Source of the DNA: Oceanihabitans iliipiscarium
GTDB lineage: Bacteria > Bacteroidota > Bacteroidia > Flavobacteriales > Flavobacteriaceae
DNA: 64,000 nucleotides
Direction: 5' to 3'
Assembly (NCBI RefSeq): GCF_042686125.1
Contig: NZ_JBHUOV010000002.1
Coordinates: 62,001-126,000, forward strand
Of this stretch, positions 34,177-43,110 are shown piece after piece. The notes beneath the pieces are model-generated. The model was not told the origin of the DNA. It saw only the letters and a list, made by a program, of their open reading frames with translations, and made no database searches. Made by a program: the position numbers and the translations under genes. Position 1 is the stretch's first letter, and every line of letters starts with the position of its first letter.

Positions 34177-35127
34177 CTATTTTTTGACCAAACCTAAATC
34201 GACAAGGCGCTCATGTAAAAATTCACCAGCAGTAATATCTTCAAATCCTTTAGGATTATCTTCATCTATACAACTTTCTAGTACATCTAATTTCATATCG
34301 CTTATTGGATGCATAAAAAATGGAATAGAATATCGTGAAGTGCCCCAAAGTTCTCTTGGCGGATTAATAACTCTATGTATAGTCGATTTTAATTTGTTGT
34401 TGGTATGACGCGATAACATGTCTCCAACATTAATCATAAGTTCATCTGGTTCGGCAATAGCATCAATCCATTCACCATCAAATTTTTGTACTTGTAATCC
34501 TCGGCCTTGCGCTCCCATCAATAATGTAATTAAATTAATATCACCATGAGCAGCAGCACGAACAGCATTTTTTGGTTCATTTAAAATAGGAGGATAGTGA
34601 ATTGGTCTTAAAATAGAATTTCCATTATGAATATATTGATCAAAATACATTTCATCTAAGCCTAAATGTAAAGCCAAAGCACGTAATACATACTTCGCTG
34701 TTTTTTCAAGCATTCTATAGGTTTCTTTTCCAATTCTATTAAATTCTGGCAATTCTTTTACTTCAACATTTTTCGGGTATTCAGCTTCTAGAGCAGGATT
34801 ATCTTCAACATACTGACCAAAATGCCAAAACTCCTTTAAATCGCCTTCTTTCTTTCCTTTAGCGCTTTCCTTTCCAAAAGAGATATAACCACGCTGTCCA
34901 GCAATTCCTGGAACTTCATAACTTTTCTTAGTTTCTAGTGGAAGAGCAAAGAAATTCTTTACTTCTTTATATAAATTATCTACTAAAGTATCATCTAAAA
35001 AATGACCTTTAAGCGCAACGAACCCTATGTCTTCATAGGCTTTACCAATTTCGTTAACAAATTTTTGTTTGCGTACTGGATCACCAGAAACAAAATCGCT
35101 TAAATTCACACTTGGTATTCTTTCCAT
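34177..35127 (-). CDS. Isopenicillin N synthase-like 2-oxoglutarate/Fe(II) oxygenase
   Basis: This 316-aa cytosolic protein starts MERIPSVNLSDFVSGD, as DIOX_N-type enzymes do. The iron ligands are in AAHGDINLITLLMG (HxD) and KLKSTIHRVIN (His), with Arg in SRYSIPFFM for 2-oxoglutarate. The family oxidises small molecules. Penicillin synthesis is not implied. It leads the minus operon that continues with the SUI1, DUF1835, phosphorylase and binding-protein genes. Confidence 0.88.
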   Translation of the reverse strand: MERIPSVNLSDFVSGDPVRKQKFVNEIGKAYEDIGFVALKGHFLDDTLVDNLYKEVKNFFALPLETKKSYEVPGIAGQRGYISFGKESAKGKKEGDLKEFWHFGQYVEDNPALEAEYPKNVEVKELPEFNRIGKETYRMLEKTAKYVLRALALHLGLDEMYFDQYIHNGNSILRPIHYPPILNEPKNAVRAAAHGDINLITLLMGAQGRGLQVQKFDGEWIDAIAEPDELMINVGDMLSRHTNNKLKSTIHRVINPPRELWGTSRYSIPFFMHPISDMKLDVLESCIDEDNPKGFEDITAGEFLHERLVDLGLVKK

Positions 35128-35154
35128 AAGTCTATATTTTAATAAGTCGAATTA

Positions 35155-35162
35155 CAAATGTA
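35155..35162 (-). promoter_or_regulatory. -7 box TACATTTG for the oxygenase operon
   Basis: Lies 27 bp before the oxygenase start codon on the minus strand; TTTA about 20 bp upstream may be the -33 element. A twin box of the same sequence faces the other way at 35217. Confidence 0.45.
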
Positions 35163-35216
35163 ACGAAAATCTTCAGTAAAATTAAACTAAAACCTAGCTT
35201 AACATTAAAAATTAAT

Positions 35217-35224
35217 TACATTTG
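35217..35224 (+). promoter_or_regulatory. -7 box TACATTTG for the 2-oxoacid dehydrogenase gene
   Basis: Perfect TAnnTTTG about 40 bp before the ATG at 35265. No clear -33 element. Confidence 0.45.
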
Positions 35225-35264
35225 AAAACTAAATATAAAAGGATTGGAAACGTTTTCTAAAACT

Positions 35265-37244
35265 ATGATTGAGTACAACAAAAAGGGTTTAAATAAAGAA
35301 ACCTTAATCGATTTATATAAAAGCATGCTTAAGCCTAGACTTATTGAGGAAAAGATGCTTATTCTATTGCGCCAAGGAAAAATATCTAAATGGTTTTCAG
35401 GAATTGGTCAAGAAGCCATTTCTGTAGGTGTTACAAAAGCTATGCTAGATGATGAATATATCTTACCAATGCATAGAAATCTAGGCGTATTTACCACTAG
35501 AAAAATTCCTTTATTTAGATTATTCTCGCAATGGCAAGGAAAAGCAAATGGCTTTACCAAAGGACGTGATAGAAGCTTCCATTTTGGGACTCAAGATTTC
35601 AAAATTGTTGGTATGATTTCTCATCTTGGACCTCAATTAGGTGTAGCAGATGGTATTGCTTTAGCAAGCAAACTAAAAGATAAAAATCAAGTCACAGCTG
35701 TTTTTACTGGAGAAGGTGGAACAAGCGAAGGCGATTTTCACGAAGCATTAAACGTAGCTTCTGTATGGCAATTACCTGTATTATTCTGTGTTGAAAATAA
35801 TGGCTATGGATTATCAACTCCAACAAGTGAACAATATAACTGTAAAGATATTGCTGATCGCGCTTTGGGTTATGGTATGGAAAGCCACATTATAGATGGT
35901 AATAATATCCTAGAAGTCTATACCAAAGTTAATGATTTAGCAAAAAGCGTTCGAAAAAATCCGAGACCAATTTTACTTGAATTTAAGACTTTTAGAATGC
36001 GAGGGCATGAAGAAGCGAGTGGAACAAAGTATGTGCCTCAAGATTTAATGGATGCCTGGGCAAAGAAAGATCCTCTAGAAAATTTTCAAGCGTTTTTAAA
36101 AAATGAAGGTATTATTGATGAGGCGCAAGAAGTTGCTATTAAAGAAGATATCGTTCAAGAAATAAATGAACATTTACAACAAGCATTTGATGAAGCTATT
36201 ATAACTCCTTCTGAAAGTGAAGAGTTAAATGATGTCTATCAAAATTATACCTATCAAGAAGTTAGTCCGAATGATACTACTGAAGAATTAAGACTAATCG
36301 ATGCCATTTCTCAAGGTTTAAAACAAAGCATGGAGCGTCATGATGATTTAATTATCATGGGACAAGATGTTGCAGAATATGGTGGTGTTTTTAAAATAAC
36401 TGATGGTTTTGTTGAGCAATTTGGAAGAGACAGAGTACGTAACACACCTATCTGTGAATCTGCTATTGTTGAAGCTGGAATGGGATTATCTATTGCTGGA
36501 ATGAAAAGTGTTGTAGAAATGCAATTTGCAGATTTTGTAACTTCAGGCTTTAATCCTGTTGTTAATTATTTAGCTAAATCACATTATAGATGGAGTCAAA
36601 ATGCAGATGTCGTTTTACGTATGCCTTGTGGTGCTGGAGTTGCTGCAGGACCTTTTCATAGTCAAACTAATGAAGCATGGTTTACCAAAACTCCTGGATT
36701 AAAAGTGGTGTACCCAGCGTTTCCTTACGATGCTAAGGGCCTTTTAGCGACTGCTATTAACGATCCTAATCCTGTGCTCTTTTTTGAACATAAAGCCTTA
36801 TACAGAAGTATTCGTCAAGATGTTCCTACAGCGTATTTCACTTTACCTCTAGGCAAAGCTTCTCTTTTAAGAGAAGGTCATGACATTACAATTATAGCTT
36901 ATGGTGCTGCTGTACATTGGGCGTTAAATACTTTAGATAAACATCCTGATATTCATGCAGATGTTATCGATTTACGCTCTTTACAACCGCTTGACACTGA
37001 GGCTATTTACACCTCTGCTCAGAAAACAGGAAAAGTTATTATACTACAAGAAGATTCTTTATTCGGAGGGATTGCTAGTGATATTTCTGCATTAATTATG
37101 GAAAATTGTTTCGAACATTTAGATGCTCCTGTGAAACGCGTTGCAAGTTTAGAAACTCCGATCCCTTTTATTAATCAGCTAGAAGATCAGTATTTATCTC
37201 GTGATAAATTTGAAGGTGAACTCTTAAATTTATTAGCATATTAA
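35265..37244 (+). CDS. Fused 2-oxoacid dehydrogenase E1 (alpha + beta), branched-chain type
   Basis: The thiamine-diphosphate enzyme decarboxylates 2-oxoacids for the lipoyl E2 core. ATG 35265 gives 659 aa; TTG 35244 is possible but close behind the promoter. The alpha half has the ThDP motif AVFTGEGGTSEGDFHEALN...ENNGYG (about 145-185). A linker around residues 305-345 joins the beta half (DLIIMGQDVAEYGGVF..., RVRNTPICESAIVEAGMG). Separate alpha and beta genes are usual elsewhere; the fusion is common in Bacteroidota. No E2 or E3 genes are adjacent. Confidence 0.92.
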   Translation: MIEYNKKGLNKETLIDLYKSMLKPRLIEEKMLILLRQGKISKWFSGIGQEAISVGVTKAMLDDEYILPMHRNLGVFTTRKIPLFRLFSQWQGKANGFTKGRDRSFHFGTQDFKIVGMISHLGPQLGVADGIALASKLKDKNQVTAVFTGEGGTSEGDFHEALNVASVWQLPVLFCVENNGYGLSTPTSEQYNCKDIADRALGYGMESHIIDGNNILEVYTKVNDLAKSVRKNPRPILLEFKTFRMRGHEEASGTKYVPQDLMDAWAKKDPLENFQAFLKNEGIIDEAQEVAIKEDIVQEINEHLQQAFDEAIITPSESEELNDVYQNYTYQEVSPNDTTEELRLIDAISQGLKQSMERHDDLIIMGQDVAEYGGVFKITDGFVEQFGRDRVRNTPICESAIVEAGMGLSIAGMKSVVEMQFADFVTSGFNPVVNYLAKSHYRWSQNADVVLRMPCGAGVAAGPFHSQTNEAWFTKTPGLKVVYPAFPYDAKGLLATAINDPNPVLFFEHKALYRSIRQDVPTAYFTLPLGKASLLREGHDITIIAYGAAVHWALNTLDKHPDIHADVIDLRSLQPLDTEAIYTSAQKTGKVIILQEDSLFGGIASDISALIMENCFEHLDAPVKRVASLETPIPFINQLEDQYLSRDKFEGELLNLLAY

Positions 37245-37263
37245 TTTTTTCTTAAAAAATTAA
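37241..37263 (+). terminator. AT-only hairpin after the E1 gene
   Basis: TTAATTTTTT / AAAAAATTAA with a 3-nt loop, overlapping the stop codon. It is thermodynamically weak, so only a tentative terminator. Confidence 0.3.
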
Positions 37264-37335
37264 AATTCAAGAGTTTAAATCATAATTGAGTCTGTTTTAT
37301 TTTGTTACTTTATGGAATAATAAACCGTATATAAC

Positions 37336-39498
37336 ATGAAAACACCAATCAATTATTTGTTTATCGCTCTATTTGTCTTAGTTGGATGTAAAAACAAAGA
37401 GGAACAGAAGGAGCAAAAAACTATTGAAGCTCCAATTGCAAAAAAAATCCCTAAAGAAATTGTCACACATGGTGACACTAGAACAGACGACTACTTCTGG
37501 ATGCGTTTAAGCGACGAGCAAAAAAATGCAGAAACACCAGACGCTCAAACTCAAGATGTCTTAGATTACCTTAATCAAGAAAACGAATATACTGCTAAAA
37601 TCATGAGTCATACTGATAAGTTTCAAGAGAAACTTTATGAGGAAATGGTGAGTAGAGTTAAAAAAGATGATGCTTCTGTTCCTGTCACAGACAATGGTTA
37701 TTCATACTATACGCGCTACGAAGAAGGTGGTGATTATGCTTTGTATTGCAGAAAGAAAGTTGAAGATAATGCTAAGGAAGAAATCATGTTAAATGGACCA
37801 GAAATGGCTAAAGGGTTTGCTTATTATGGTTTTGGGTCAAGTGCTGTGAGTCCAAATAACGAACTATTAGCATTTAGTATTGATACTATTTCTAGACGTC
37901 AATACACTATATATTTTAAAGATTTAAACACTGGAGAACTTTTAGCTGATAAGTTAAATAATACAAGTGGTGGCGCGACTTGGGCAAATGATGGTAAAAC
38001 TGTTTTTTATACAACCAAAGATCCTGAAACATTAAGGTCTAATAAAATTTTTAAGCATGTACTAGGTACTCATCAAGATCAAGATGAATTGGTTTATGAA
38101 GAGAAAGATGATACGTATCGATGCTTTGTCTGGAAATCTAAATCTAAAGCATATTTATTTATTGGAAGCTTTCAAACCCTTTCAACAGAATTACAATATC
38201 TAGATGCTAATACTCCAAATGGCGAATGGAAAGTTATTCAACCTCGAGAGAGAGACTTAGAATATTCAGTCGATCATTATGAAGACCATTTTTACATTCG
38301 AACCAATCTAGATGCTAACAATTTTCGACTCGTTAAAACACCTCTTTCTAACACAACAAAAGAACATTGGGTCGATGTTATTCCACATCGCAGCGATGTT
38401 TATCTTGAAGGTTATGAACTTTTTAAAGATTACTTAGTGGTTGAAGAACGCAAAAATGGATTAATAAATATTAGAGTTAAAGCATGGGAAGGCGAGGAGC
38501 ACTATATTCCGTTTAATGATCCTGCATATCTAGCTTATACAACATCTAATTTAGATTTTGACACCAATAAATTGAGATATAATTATTCATCATTAACCAC
38601 ACCTTTCACAAATTTTGAATATAATATGGACACTAAATCTTCTCAAGTTTTAAAACAAGAAGAAGTCCTAGACCCTAATTTCTCAAGCGATAACTATATG
38701 TCCGAACGCCTATATGCAACAGCTAAAGATGGTACTCAAATACCAATATCAATTGTGTATAAAAAAGGAATTGATAAAAATGGTAAAAACCCATTATTGC
38801 TCTACGCGTATGGTTCTTATGGCAATAGCATGGATCCTAATTTTAGTTCTACTCGATTAAGTTTGTTAGATCGTGGATTTATTTATGCCATTGCTCATGT
38901 TCGTGGTGGACAAGAAATGGGACGTGATTGGTATGAAAATGGTAAGCTATTAAAAAAGAAAAATACGTTTACAGATTTTATCGATTGTGGCGAGTATTTA
39001 ATTAATAAAGGCTACACCAATAACGAACATTTATATGCTTATGGTGGAAGCGCTGGCGGATTGCTTATGGGAGCTATTCTTAACATGAAACCAGAATTAT
39101 GGAATGGTGTTGTGGCTGCTGTACCATTTGTCGACGTGGTTTCAACGATGTTAGATGAAACCATACCTTTAACTACTTTTGAATTTGACGAATGGGGAAA
39201 TCCGAAAATTAAAGAATACTACGATTATATTAAATCTTATTCCCCTTATGACAATGTAGAAGCTAAAGACTATCCAAATATTTTAATTACAACAGGCTAT
39301 TGGGATAGTCAAGTGCAATATTGGGAACCTGCAAAATGGATTGCCAAATTAAGAGCTATGAAAACAGATGATAACCTGTTACTAATGGATTGTAATATGG
39401 AAAATGGTCATGGAGGTGCTTCTGGACGTTTTGAACGCTACAAACGAACGGCTTTAATGTTCAGTTTCTTCTTAGACCTAGAAGGCATTACCGAGTAA
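37336..39498 (+). CDS. Prolyl oligopeptidase family serine peptidase (S9A), lipoprotein
   Basis: This 720-aa exported lipoprotein (FVLVGCKNKEEQ) has the S9A layout of a beta-propeller (about 60-420) and a C-terminal hydrolase. The catalytic Ser572 lies in YGGSAGGLLMG, His692 in NGHGGASGRF, and the Asp likely in TTGYWDSQVQYWEP. Oligopeptidase B-like enzymes cut after basic residues; prolyl specificity is also possible. It probably degrades peptides in the periplasm. It ends at a strong bidirectional terminator. Confidence 0.92.
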   Translation: MKTPINYLFIALFVLVGCKNKEEQKEQKTIEAPIAKKIPKEIVTHGDTRTDDYFWMRLSDEQKNAETPDAQTQDVLDYLNQENEYTAKIMSHTDKFQEKLYEEMVSRVKKDDASVPVTDNGYSYYTRYEEGGDYALYCRKKVEDNAKEEIMLNGPEMAKGFAYYGFGSSAVSPNNELLAFSIDTISRRQYTIYFKDLNTGELLADKLNNTSGGATWANDGKTVFYTTKDPETLRSNKIFKHVLGTHQDQDELVYEEKDDTYRCFVWKSKSKAYLFIGSFQTLSTELQYLDANTPNGEWKVIQPRERDLEYSVDHYEDHFYIRTNLDANNFRLVKTPLSNTTKEHWVDVIPHRSDVYLEGYELFKDYLVVEERKNGLINIRVKAWEGEEHYIPFNDPAYLAYTTSNLDFDTNKLRYNYSSLTTPFTNFEYNMDTKSSQVLKQEEVLDPNFSSDNYMSERLYATAKDGTQIPISIVYKKGIDKNGKNPLLLYAYGSYGNSMDPNFSSTRLSLLDRGFIYAIAHVRGGQEMGRDWYENGKLLKKKNTFTDFIDCGEYLINKGYTNNEHLYAYGGSAGGLLMGAILNMKPELWNGVVAAVPFVDVVSTMLDETIPLTTFEFDEWGNPKIKEYYDYIKSYSPYDNVEAKDYPNILITTGYWDSQVQYWEPAKWIAKLRAMKTDDNLLLMDCNMENGHGGASGRFERYKRTALMFSFFLDLEGITE

Positions 39499-39505
39499 AT
39501 AATTT

Positions 39506-39534
39506 AATAAGCCTAGTTTTTAACTAGGCTTATT
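39506..39534. terminator. Bidirectional terminator between the S9 peptidase and exbD
   Basis: Perfect 11-bp stem AATAAGCCTAG / CTAGGCTTATT with T-rich flanks, between converging genes. Confidence 0.8.
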
Positions 39535-40092
39535 TTATTTTGTTTCCGCTTCACTTATAATAAAAGGATAGGCATCTCGTACAACTTGAATTTCTTCATT
39601 TGTTAATTCTTCAGCATATTTATTGAACTTTAATCGACTATAAACCGAACGTAATTCTGAATAGGCCTTTGTAATTTCATCTTGTACACTTATAAATTTT
39701 GCATACGAGGTTTTTCTATCATTCTGTAAAGAAATAACAGCTTGTTTCGGATGATCTGAAGATGTTGCAAGTTGTTGTCCATTACAATATAAACAAGATG
39801 CATCACCATTATTGTCAATAAATGCCTTAGTAAGCTCTTTAATTTCATTAATGGTAACCATCTTATTTTCAACGAGGATTTCATCCTTTGCATTTAAGAC
39901 TATTCGCAATACATTACGCTCATTTAAAATTTCACTACAATCTACTGTTGGTGGACATTCACGTGGCAACTTTCTATTAATCCCTTCATCTGAAGCTATC
40001 GTGGTTGTCACTAAAAAGAAAATAAGTAACAAAAATGCAATGTCTGCCATAGAGCCTGCATTTACTGATGGAGATGACTTTAAATACCTCAT
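39535..40092 (-). CDS. ExbD/TolR family biopolymer transport protein
   Basis: This is a 185-aa inner-membrane protein with one N-terminal helix holding the proton-path Asp: NAGSMADIAFLLLIFFLVTT. The periplasmic part (ERNVLRIVLNAKDEILVENK) is extended relative to E. coli ExbD and has Cys in CLYCNG. It would energise TonB-type transport with an ExbB partner, but no exbB or tonB gene lies beside it. The upstream non-coding region holds small ORFs and a terminator. Confidence 0.9.
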   Translation of the reverse strand: MRYLKSSPSVNAGSMADIAFLLLIFFLVTTTIASDEGINRKLPRECPPTVDCSEILNERNVLRIVLNAKDEILVENKMVTINEIKELTKAFIDNNGDASCLYCNGQQLATSSDHPKQAVISLQNDRKTSYAKFISVQDEITKAYSELRSVYSRLKFNKYAEELTNEEIQVVRDAYPFIISEAETK

Positions 40093-40146
40093 AACTAGAT
40101 AGGTTTATGTGAATAATAATTAAATAATCACAAAAACAGTACCATA

Positions 40147-40182
40147 AAAAAAACAGCTAACTTATTCTGTCAGCTGTTTTTT
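40147..40182 (-). terminator. Strong minus-strand terminator behind two small ORFs
   Basis: The stem AAAAAACAGCT.AC / GT.AGCTGTTTTTT has one mismatch and a 7-nt loop; on the minus strand it is followed by a run of T. It lies 22 bp after the 44-codon ORF and before exbD, so it marks the end of a separate transcript. Confidence 0.75.
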
Positions 40183-40203
40183 ATAGACTAATTCAAAACG
40201 TTC

Positions 40204-40338
40204 CTAATGTGCAAAGCGTTTTGTGCCTTTCCAAATACTTTCATCAGAATTATAAAAACGAAGAATATGTCTATTCACTATGGTTTGCTCGTCTACAATA
40301 CCATTAACTTGTTTAGATAATTTGATTAACCTTTTCAT
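40204..40338 (-). CDS. Candidate small protein, 44 aa, basic
   Basis: Too short for usual callers. From ATG 40338 it reads MKRLIKLSKQVNGIVDEQ, continues through NRHILRFYNSDESIWKG and stops after KRFAH. It is Lys/Arg-rich with a mixed, protein-like composition and no signal peptide. The rho-independent terminator right behind it and lack of any competing gene support a real transcript. It lies 44 bp downstream of another tiny ORF. The function is unknown. Confidence 0.55.
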   Translation of the reverse strand: MKRLIKLSKQVNGIVDEQTIVNRHILRFYNSDESIWKGTKRFAH

Positions 40339-40342
40339 AACT

Positions 40343-40369
40343 CGATTGATTTGATTGATTTGATTGATG
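40343..40369. repeat. 9-bp tandem repeat, three units
   Basis: CGATTGATT, TGATTGATT and TGATTGATG follow each other just before the start of the 44-codon ORF, in its leader. It may be a slippage-prone tract or part of a regulatory leader. Confidence 0.6.
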
Positions 40370-40382
40370 TTTTAAATTTTTA

Positions 40383-40469
40383 CTATCTGTAGCGTCTTTT
40401 ACTATTCCAATTATAACTTTTAGTGCTACTTAATGTTCCTGATAATTGGTTGGTGTTTAATGTTCTCAT
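40383..40469 (-). CDS. Candidate small protein, 28 aa
   Basis: From ATG 40469 it reads MRTLNTNQLSGTLSSTKS, then YNWNSKRRYR and a stop: Ser/Thr/Asn-rich with a basic aromatic tail. It precedes the 44-codon ORF on the same strand and shares its terminator. It could be a leader peptide or a true small protein. Evidence is only position and composition. Confidence 0.35.
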   Translation of the reverse strand: MRTLNTNQLSGTLSSTKSYNWNSKRRYR

Positions 40470-40720
40470 GATTGTTTGTTTTTTGATTGTTATACTTAAT
40501 AGACGACGTAATTATCAAAATGTTACAGTACTGTGCTATACCAACTAGTAATTTAACAAATTTTAACACTAAACACTGATACAATGTCTTTTAAATATAG
40601 ATAGAAGACGTAATAAACGAATAAAATAACGTTAAATAAATTAAAAACAATTCATTAAAATTGCATATTATAAACTTAGGAACGATTTTTGAAAACAAAG
40701 AATTGAATTATTCTATTAAT

Positions 40721-41416
40721 ATGAGATTATTATTTATTTTTCTTTTTAGTGTTTTAAGCACTTCAATTTATGCACAAGTTGATAGTGAAGAAAAATCTGT
40801 AGCTATTCCTGTAATTGAAAGTGATGAAGGTGAAATAGAGCAGGAGGTAGAAACCGAGAGTCAACCTCTTGAGAACACAGGTTTAATAAATCCTCAGGAA
40901 GATAAAGTGAATGGATTATCAGTTCCAAAAAAGAATCAGCCCTTAGATTTACCAAAAAAAGAATTCTCAATGTTTGAAACAGAAGAATTTGGTAATCCAG
41001 CTGAGTTATATGCAAAAGATCTTAAAAAGCATACAGCTTATAAAGACAAGGTTATAGAAAAAGGAGGTTATGGTGGAGATACTGTAGATCAATTTCTTGG
41101 TGACTTTACAACAAAATCCCCAACAGTAACCATTGTATATAGAGATTATGGTCAATTTGATGGTGACTATATTCGCATCTTTATTGATGGTGAAATCCTT
41201 AAACCAAGAATTCTGTTATCAGGAAGCTATAATGGGTTCACTTTAGCCTTAAAAGAAGGCATTAATAAAATTGATTTTTATGCCTTAAATGTTGGCTCAA
41301 TGGCACCAAATACTGCAGAATTCCAAATCCTAGAAGAAGATTCAGAAATTATTTCAGCCAATCAATGGAGCCTTGCTGCTGGTGTAAAAGCCACAATTGT
41401 TATTATTAAAGAATAG
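40721..41416 (+). CDS. Secreted protein of unknown function
   Basis: ATG 40721 gives signal peptide MRLLFIFLFSVLSTSIYAQ; a TTG at 40661 would extend it without reason. 231 aa. The first half is acidic, Glu/Ser-rich and likely disordered (about 20-90). The second half (VTIVYRDYGQFDGDYIRIFI, LSGSYNGFTLALKEGINKID) looks like a small beta-sandwich, similar to secreted Bacteroidota domains. No catalytic motif. Monocistronic. Confidence 0.75.
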   Translation: MRLLFIFLFSVLSTSIYAQVDSEEKSVAIPVIESDEGEIEQEVETESQPLENTGLINPQEDKVNGLSVPKKNQPLDLPKKEFSMFETEEFGNPAELYAKDLKKHTAYKDKVIEKGGYGGDTVDQFLGDFTTKSPTVTIVYRDYGQFDGDYIRIFIDGEILKPRILLSGSYNGFTLALKEGINKIDFYALNVGSMAPNTAEFQILEEDSEIISANQWSLAAGVKATIVIIKE

Positions 41417-41451
41417 TTAATAACTATTTAAAAATTTTCTTACCAATTAAC

Positions 41452-41482
41452 TTTATATAACTATAGAAAGATGTTATTTTTG
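41452..41482 (+). promoter_or_regulatory. Bacteroidota-type promoter for the helicase gene
   Basis: TTTA at 41452, 19 bp spacing, then TATTTTTG (41475-41482) followed by CAC. Close to the -33 TTTG / -7 TAnnTTTG consensus; the ATG follows 17 bp later. Confidence 0.55.
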
Positions 41483-41499
41483 CACATCTGAAAAAACTT

Positions 41500-43056
41500 A
41501 TGAGTCACACAATTTCTACATCTGAATTAGAAGAAAGAAAAGCAGGAAAAGATCTTTATAGTTATCAAAAAGGAGCTATAAATAGAATTTTTAAAGCATT
41601 TGAAGATGCTCCTGAAGATTACCATTTACTATATCAACTTCCTACAGGAGGAGGGAAGACTGTGATTTTTTCTGAAATTGTTAGGCAATACCTAAAGCAT
41701 CATAAAAAGAAAGTGCTTGTCATGACACATCGTATCGAGCTGTGCAAACAAACCTCGAACATGCTAACCGAATTTGGTGTTGAAAATAAAATTGTAAGTA
41801 GTAAAGCAAATCTAGACGACCAAGACCAATACAGCTGCTTTGTGGCCATGGTAGAGACTTTGAATAATAGATTGCAAGAAGATAAGCTTGACATTTCTGA
41901 TATTGGTTTGGTTATTATTGATGAAGCCCATTATAACTCCTTTACTAAGCTTTTTAAGTTTTTTGAAAAATCATTCATTTTAGGTGTTACTGCGACGCCT
42001 TTAAGCTCAAATATTAAGCTTCCAATGAATGATAATTATGACGAACTTATTGTTGGTGAAACTATTGAGCACTTAATTGAAAATGAATTTTTGGCGCGCG
42101 CTGAAATCTATTCATATAATGTTGGATTAACCTCATTAATCGTTGGTGCAAATGGAGATTATACCGTAAAATCTTCAGAAGATTTATATACGAATAACGA
42201 CATGCTTTCAAAGCTTATTCAAGCTTATGAAGAACGTAGTAAAGGGAAAAAAACCCTAATCTTTAATAATGGTATTAATACGTCATTGCATGTTTATGAT
42301 ACGTTTAGACGCGCTGGTTATCCTATTGCGCATTTAGACAATACCAACTCTAAAAAAGAACGAAAAGCCATACTAAAATGGTTTAAGAACACTCCTGATG
42401 CAATTTTAACTTCTGTGAGTATTTTAACCACTGGTTTTGATGAACCTACTGTGGAATCAATTATACTGAATCGTGCTACCAAATCACTTACATTATACTA
42501 TCAAATGATTGGTCGTGGTTCTCGTATCCTAAAAAATAAATCGACGTTTCAAGTCATTGACTTAGGAAACAACCTTCACAGATTTGGACCTTGGGGAAGT
42601 GATTTAGATTGGCAACGCATTTTTAGAACACCTAATTTCTATTTAGATGGTATTCTAAATGATGAAGATATTGAAAGTAATTTTAGATATGAAATGCCTG
42701 ACGAATTACGTGCAGAATTTTCTAATTCGGAAGAAGTTTATTTTGATATCAAAAAAACCTACATTGATTCTATTAAGAATGGTGAATCTTCTAAAGTTGT
42801 CTTAGAGCGCTCTATAGCTCAACATGCTAGAATTTGTATTGAAAACAGCGAAGATGTATATGATGCTTTAGGATTAGCCAAAATGTTAGGAGACGATATC
42901 GATTATCGTATTGGACGCTACACGAAATGCATCAGTAAAAGTACTTTCAACTTTGTAGAGTGGTTAAAAAACGACTACAGATTAAAACTCAGAGCCTATC
43001 TACGTGAAAACTTTGATACTGTGTTTGAAGAAGTGCATGGTCGCGTTGCAGAATAA
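41500..43056 (+). CDS. Superfamily 2 DEAD/DEAH-box helicase
   Basis: This 518-aa cytosolic protein carries SF2 helicase motifs: LPTGGGKTVIFSEIV (I), VMTHRIELCKQ (Ia), IIDEAHYNSF (II), GVTATPL (III), SILTTGFDEPTV and QMIGRGSRI (V-VI). It resembles the ResIII/SSL2-like helicases of Bacteroidota. No nuclease or methylase partner is adjacent, so a restriction role is not supported; repair or RNA work is possible. Confidence 0.9.
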   Translation: MSHTISTSELEERKAGKDLYSYQKGAINRIFKAFEDAPEDYHLLYQLPTGGGKTVIFSEIVRQYLKHHKKKVLVMTHRIELCKQTSNMLTEFGVENKIVSSKANLDDQDQYSCFVAMVETLNNRLQEDKLDISDIGLVIIDEAHYNSFTKLFKFFEKSFILGVTATPLSSNIKLPMNDNYDELIVGETIEHLIENEFLARAEIYSYNVGLTSLIVGANGDYTVKSSEDLYTNNDMLSKLIQAYEERSKGKKTLIFNNGINTSLHVYDTFRRAGYPIAHLDNTNSKKERKAILKWFKNTPDAILTSVSILTTGFDEPTVESIILNRATKSLTLYYQMIGRGSRILKNKSTFQVIDLGNNLHRFGPWGSDLDWQRIFRTPNFYLDGILNDEDIESNFRYEMPDELRAEFSNSEEVYFDIKKTYIDSIKNGESSKVVLERSIAQHARICIENSEDVYDALGLAKMLGDDIDYRIGRYTKCISKSTFNFVEWLKNDYRLKLRAYLRENFDTVFEEVHGRVAE

Positions 43057-43110
43057 TTTCCGCTTTGCGTTAGCTTCAAAATTAAGTACCTTTCCGTTTT
43101 ACATTTTACT

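Noticed and set aside
41500..43056. Helicase as part of a restriction system
   Set aside because: No methylase or endonuclease gene is adjacent; neighbours are a dehydratase and a secreted protein.
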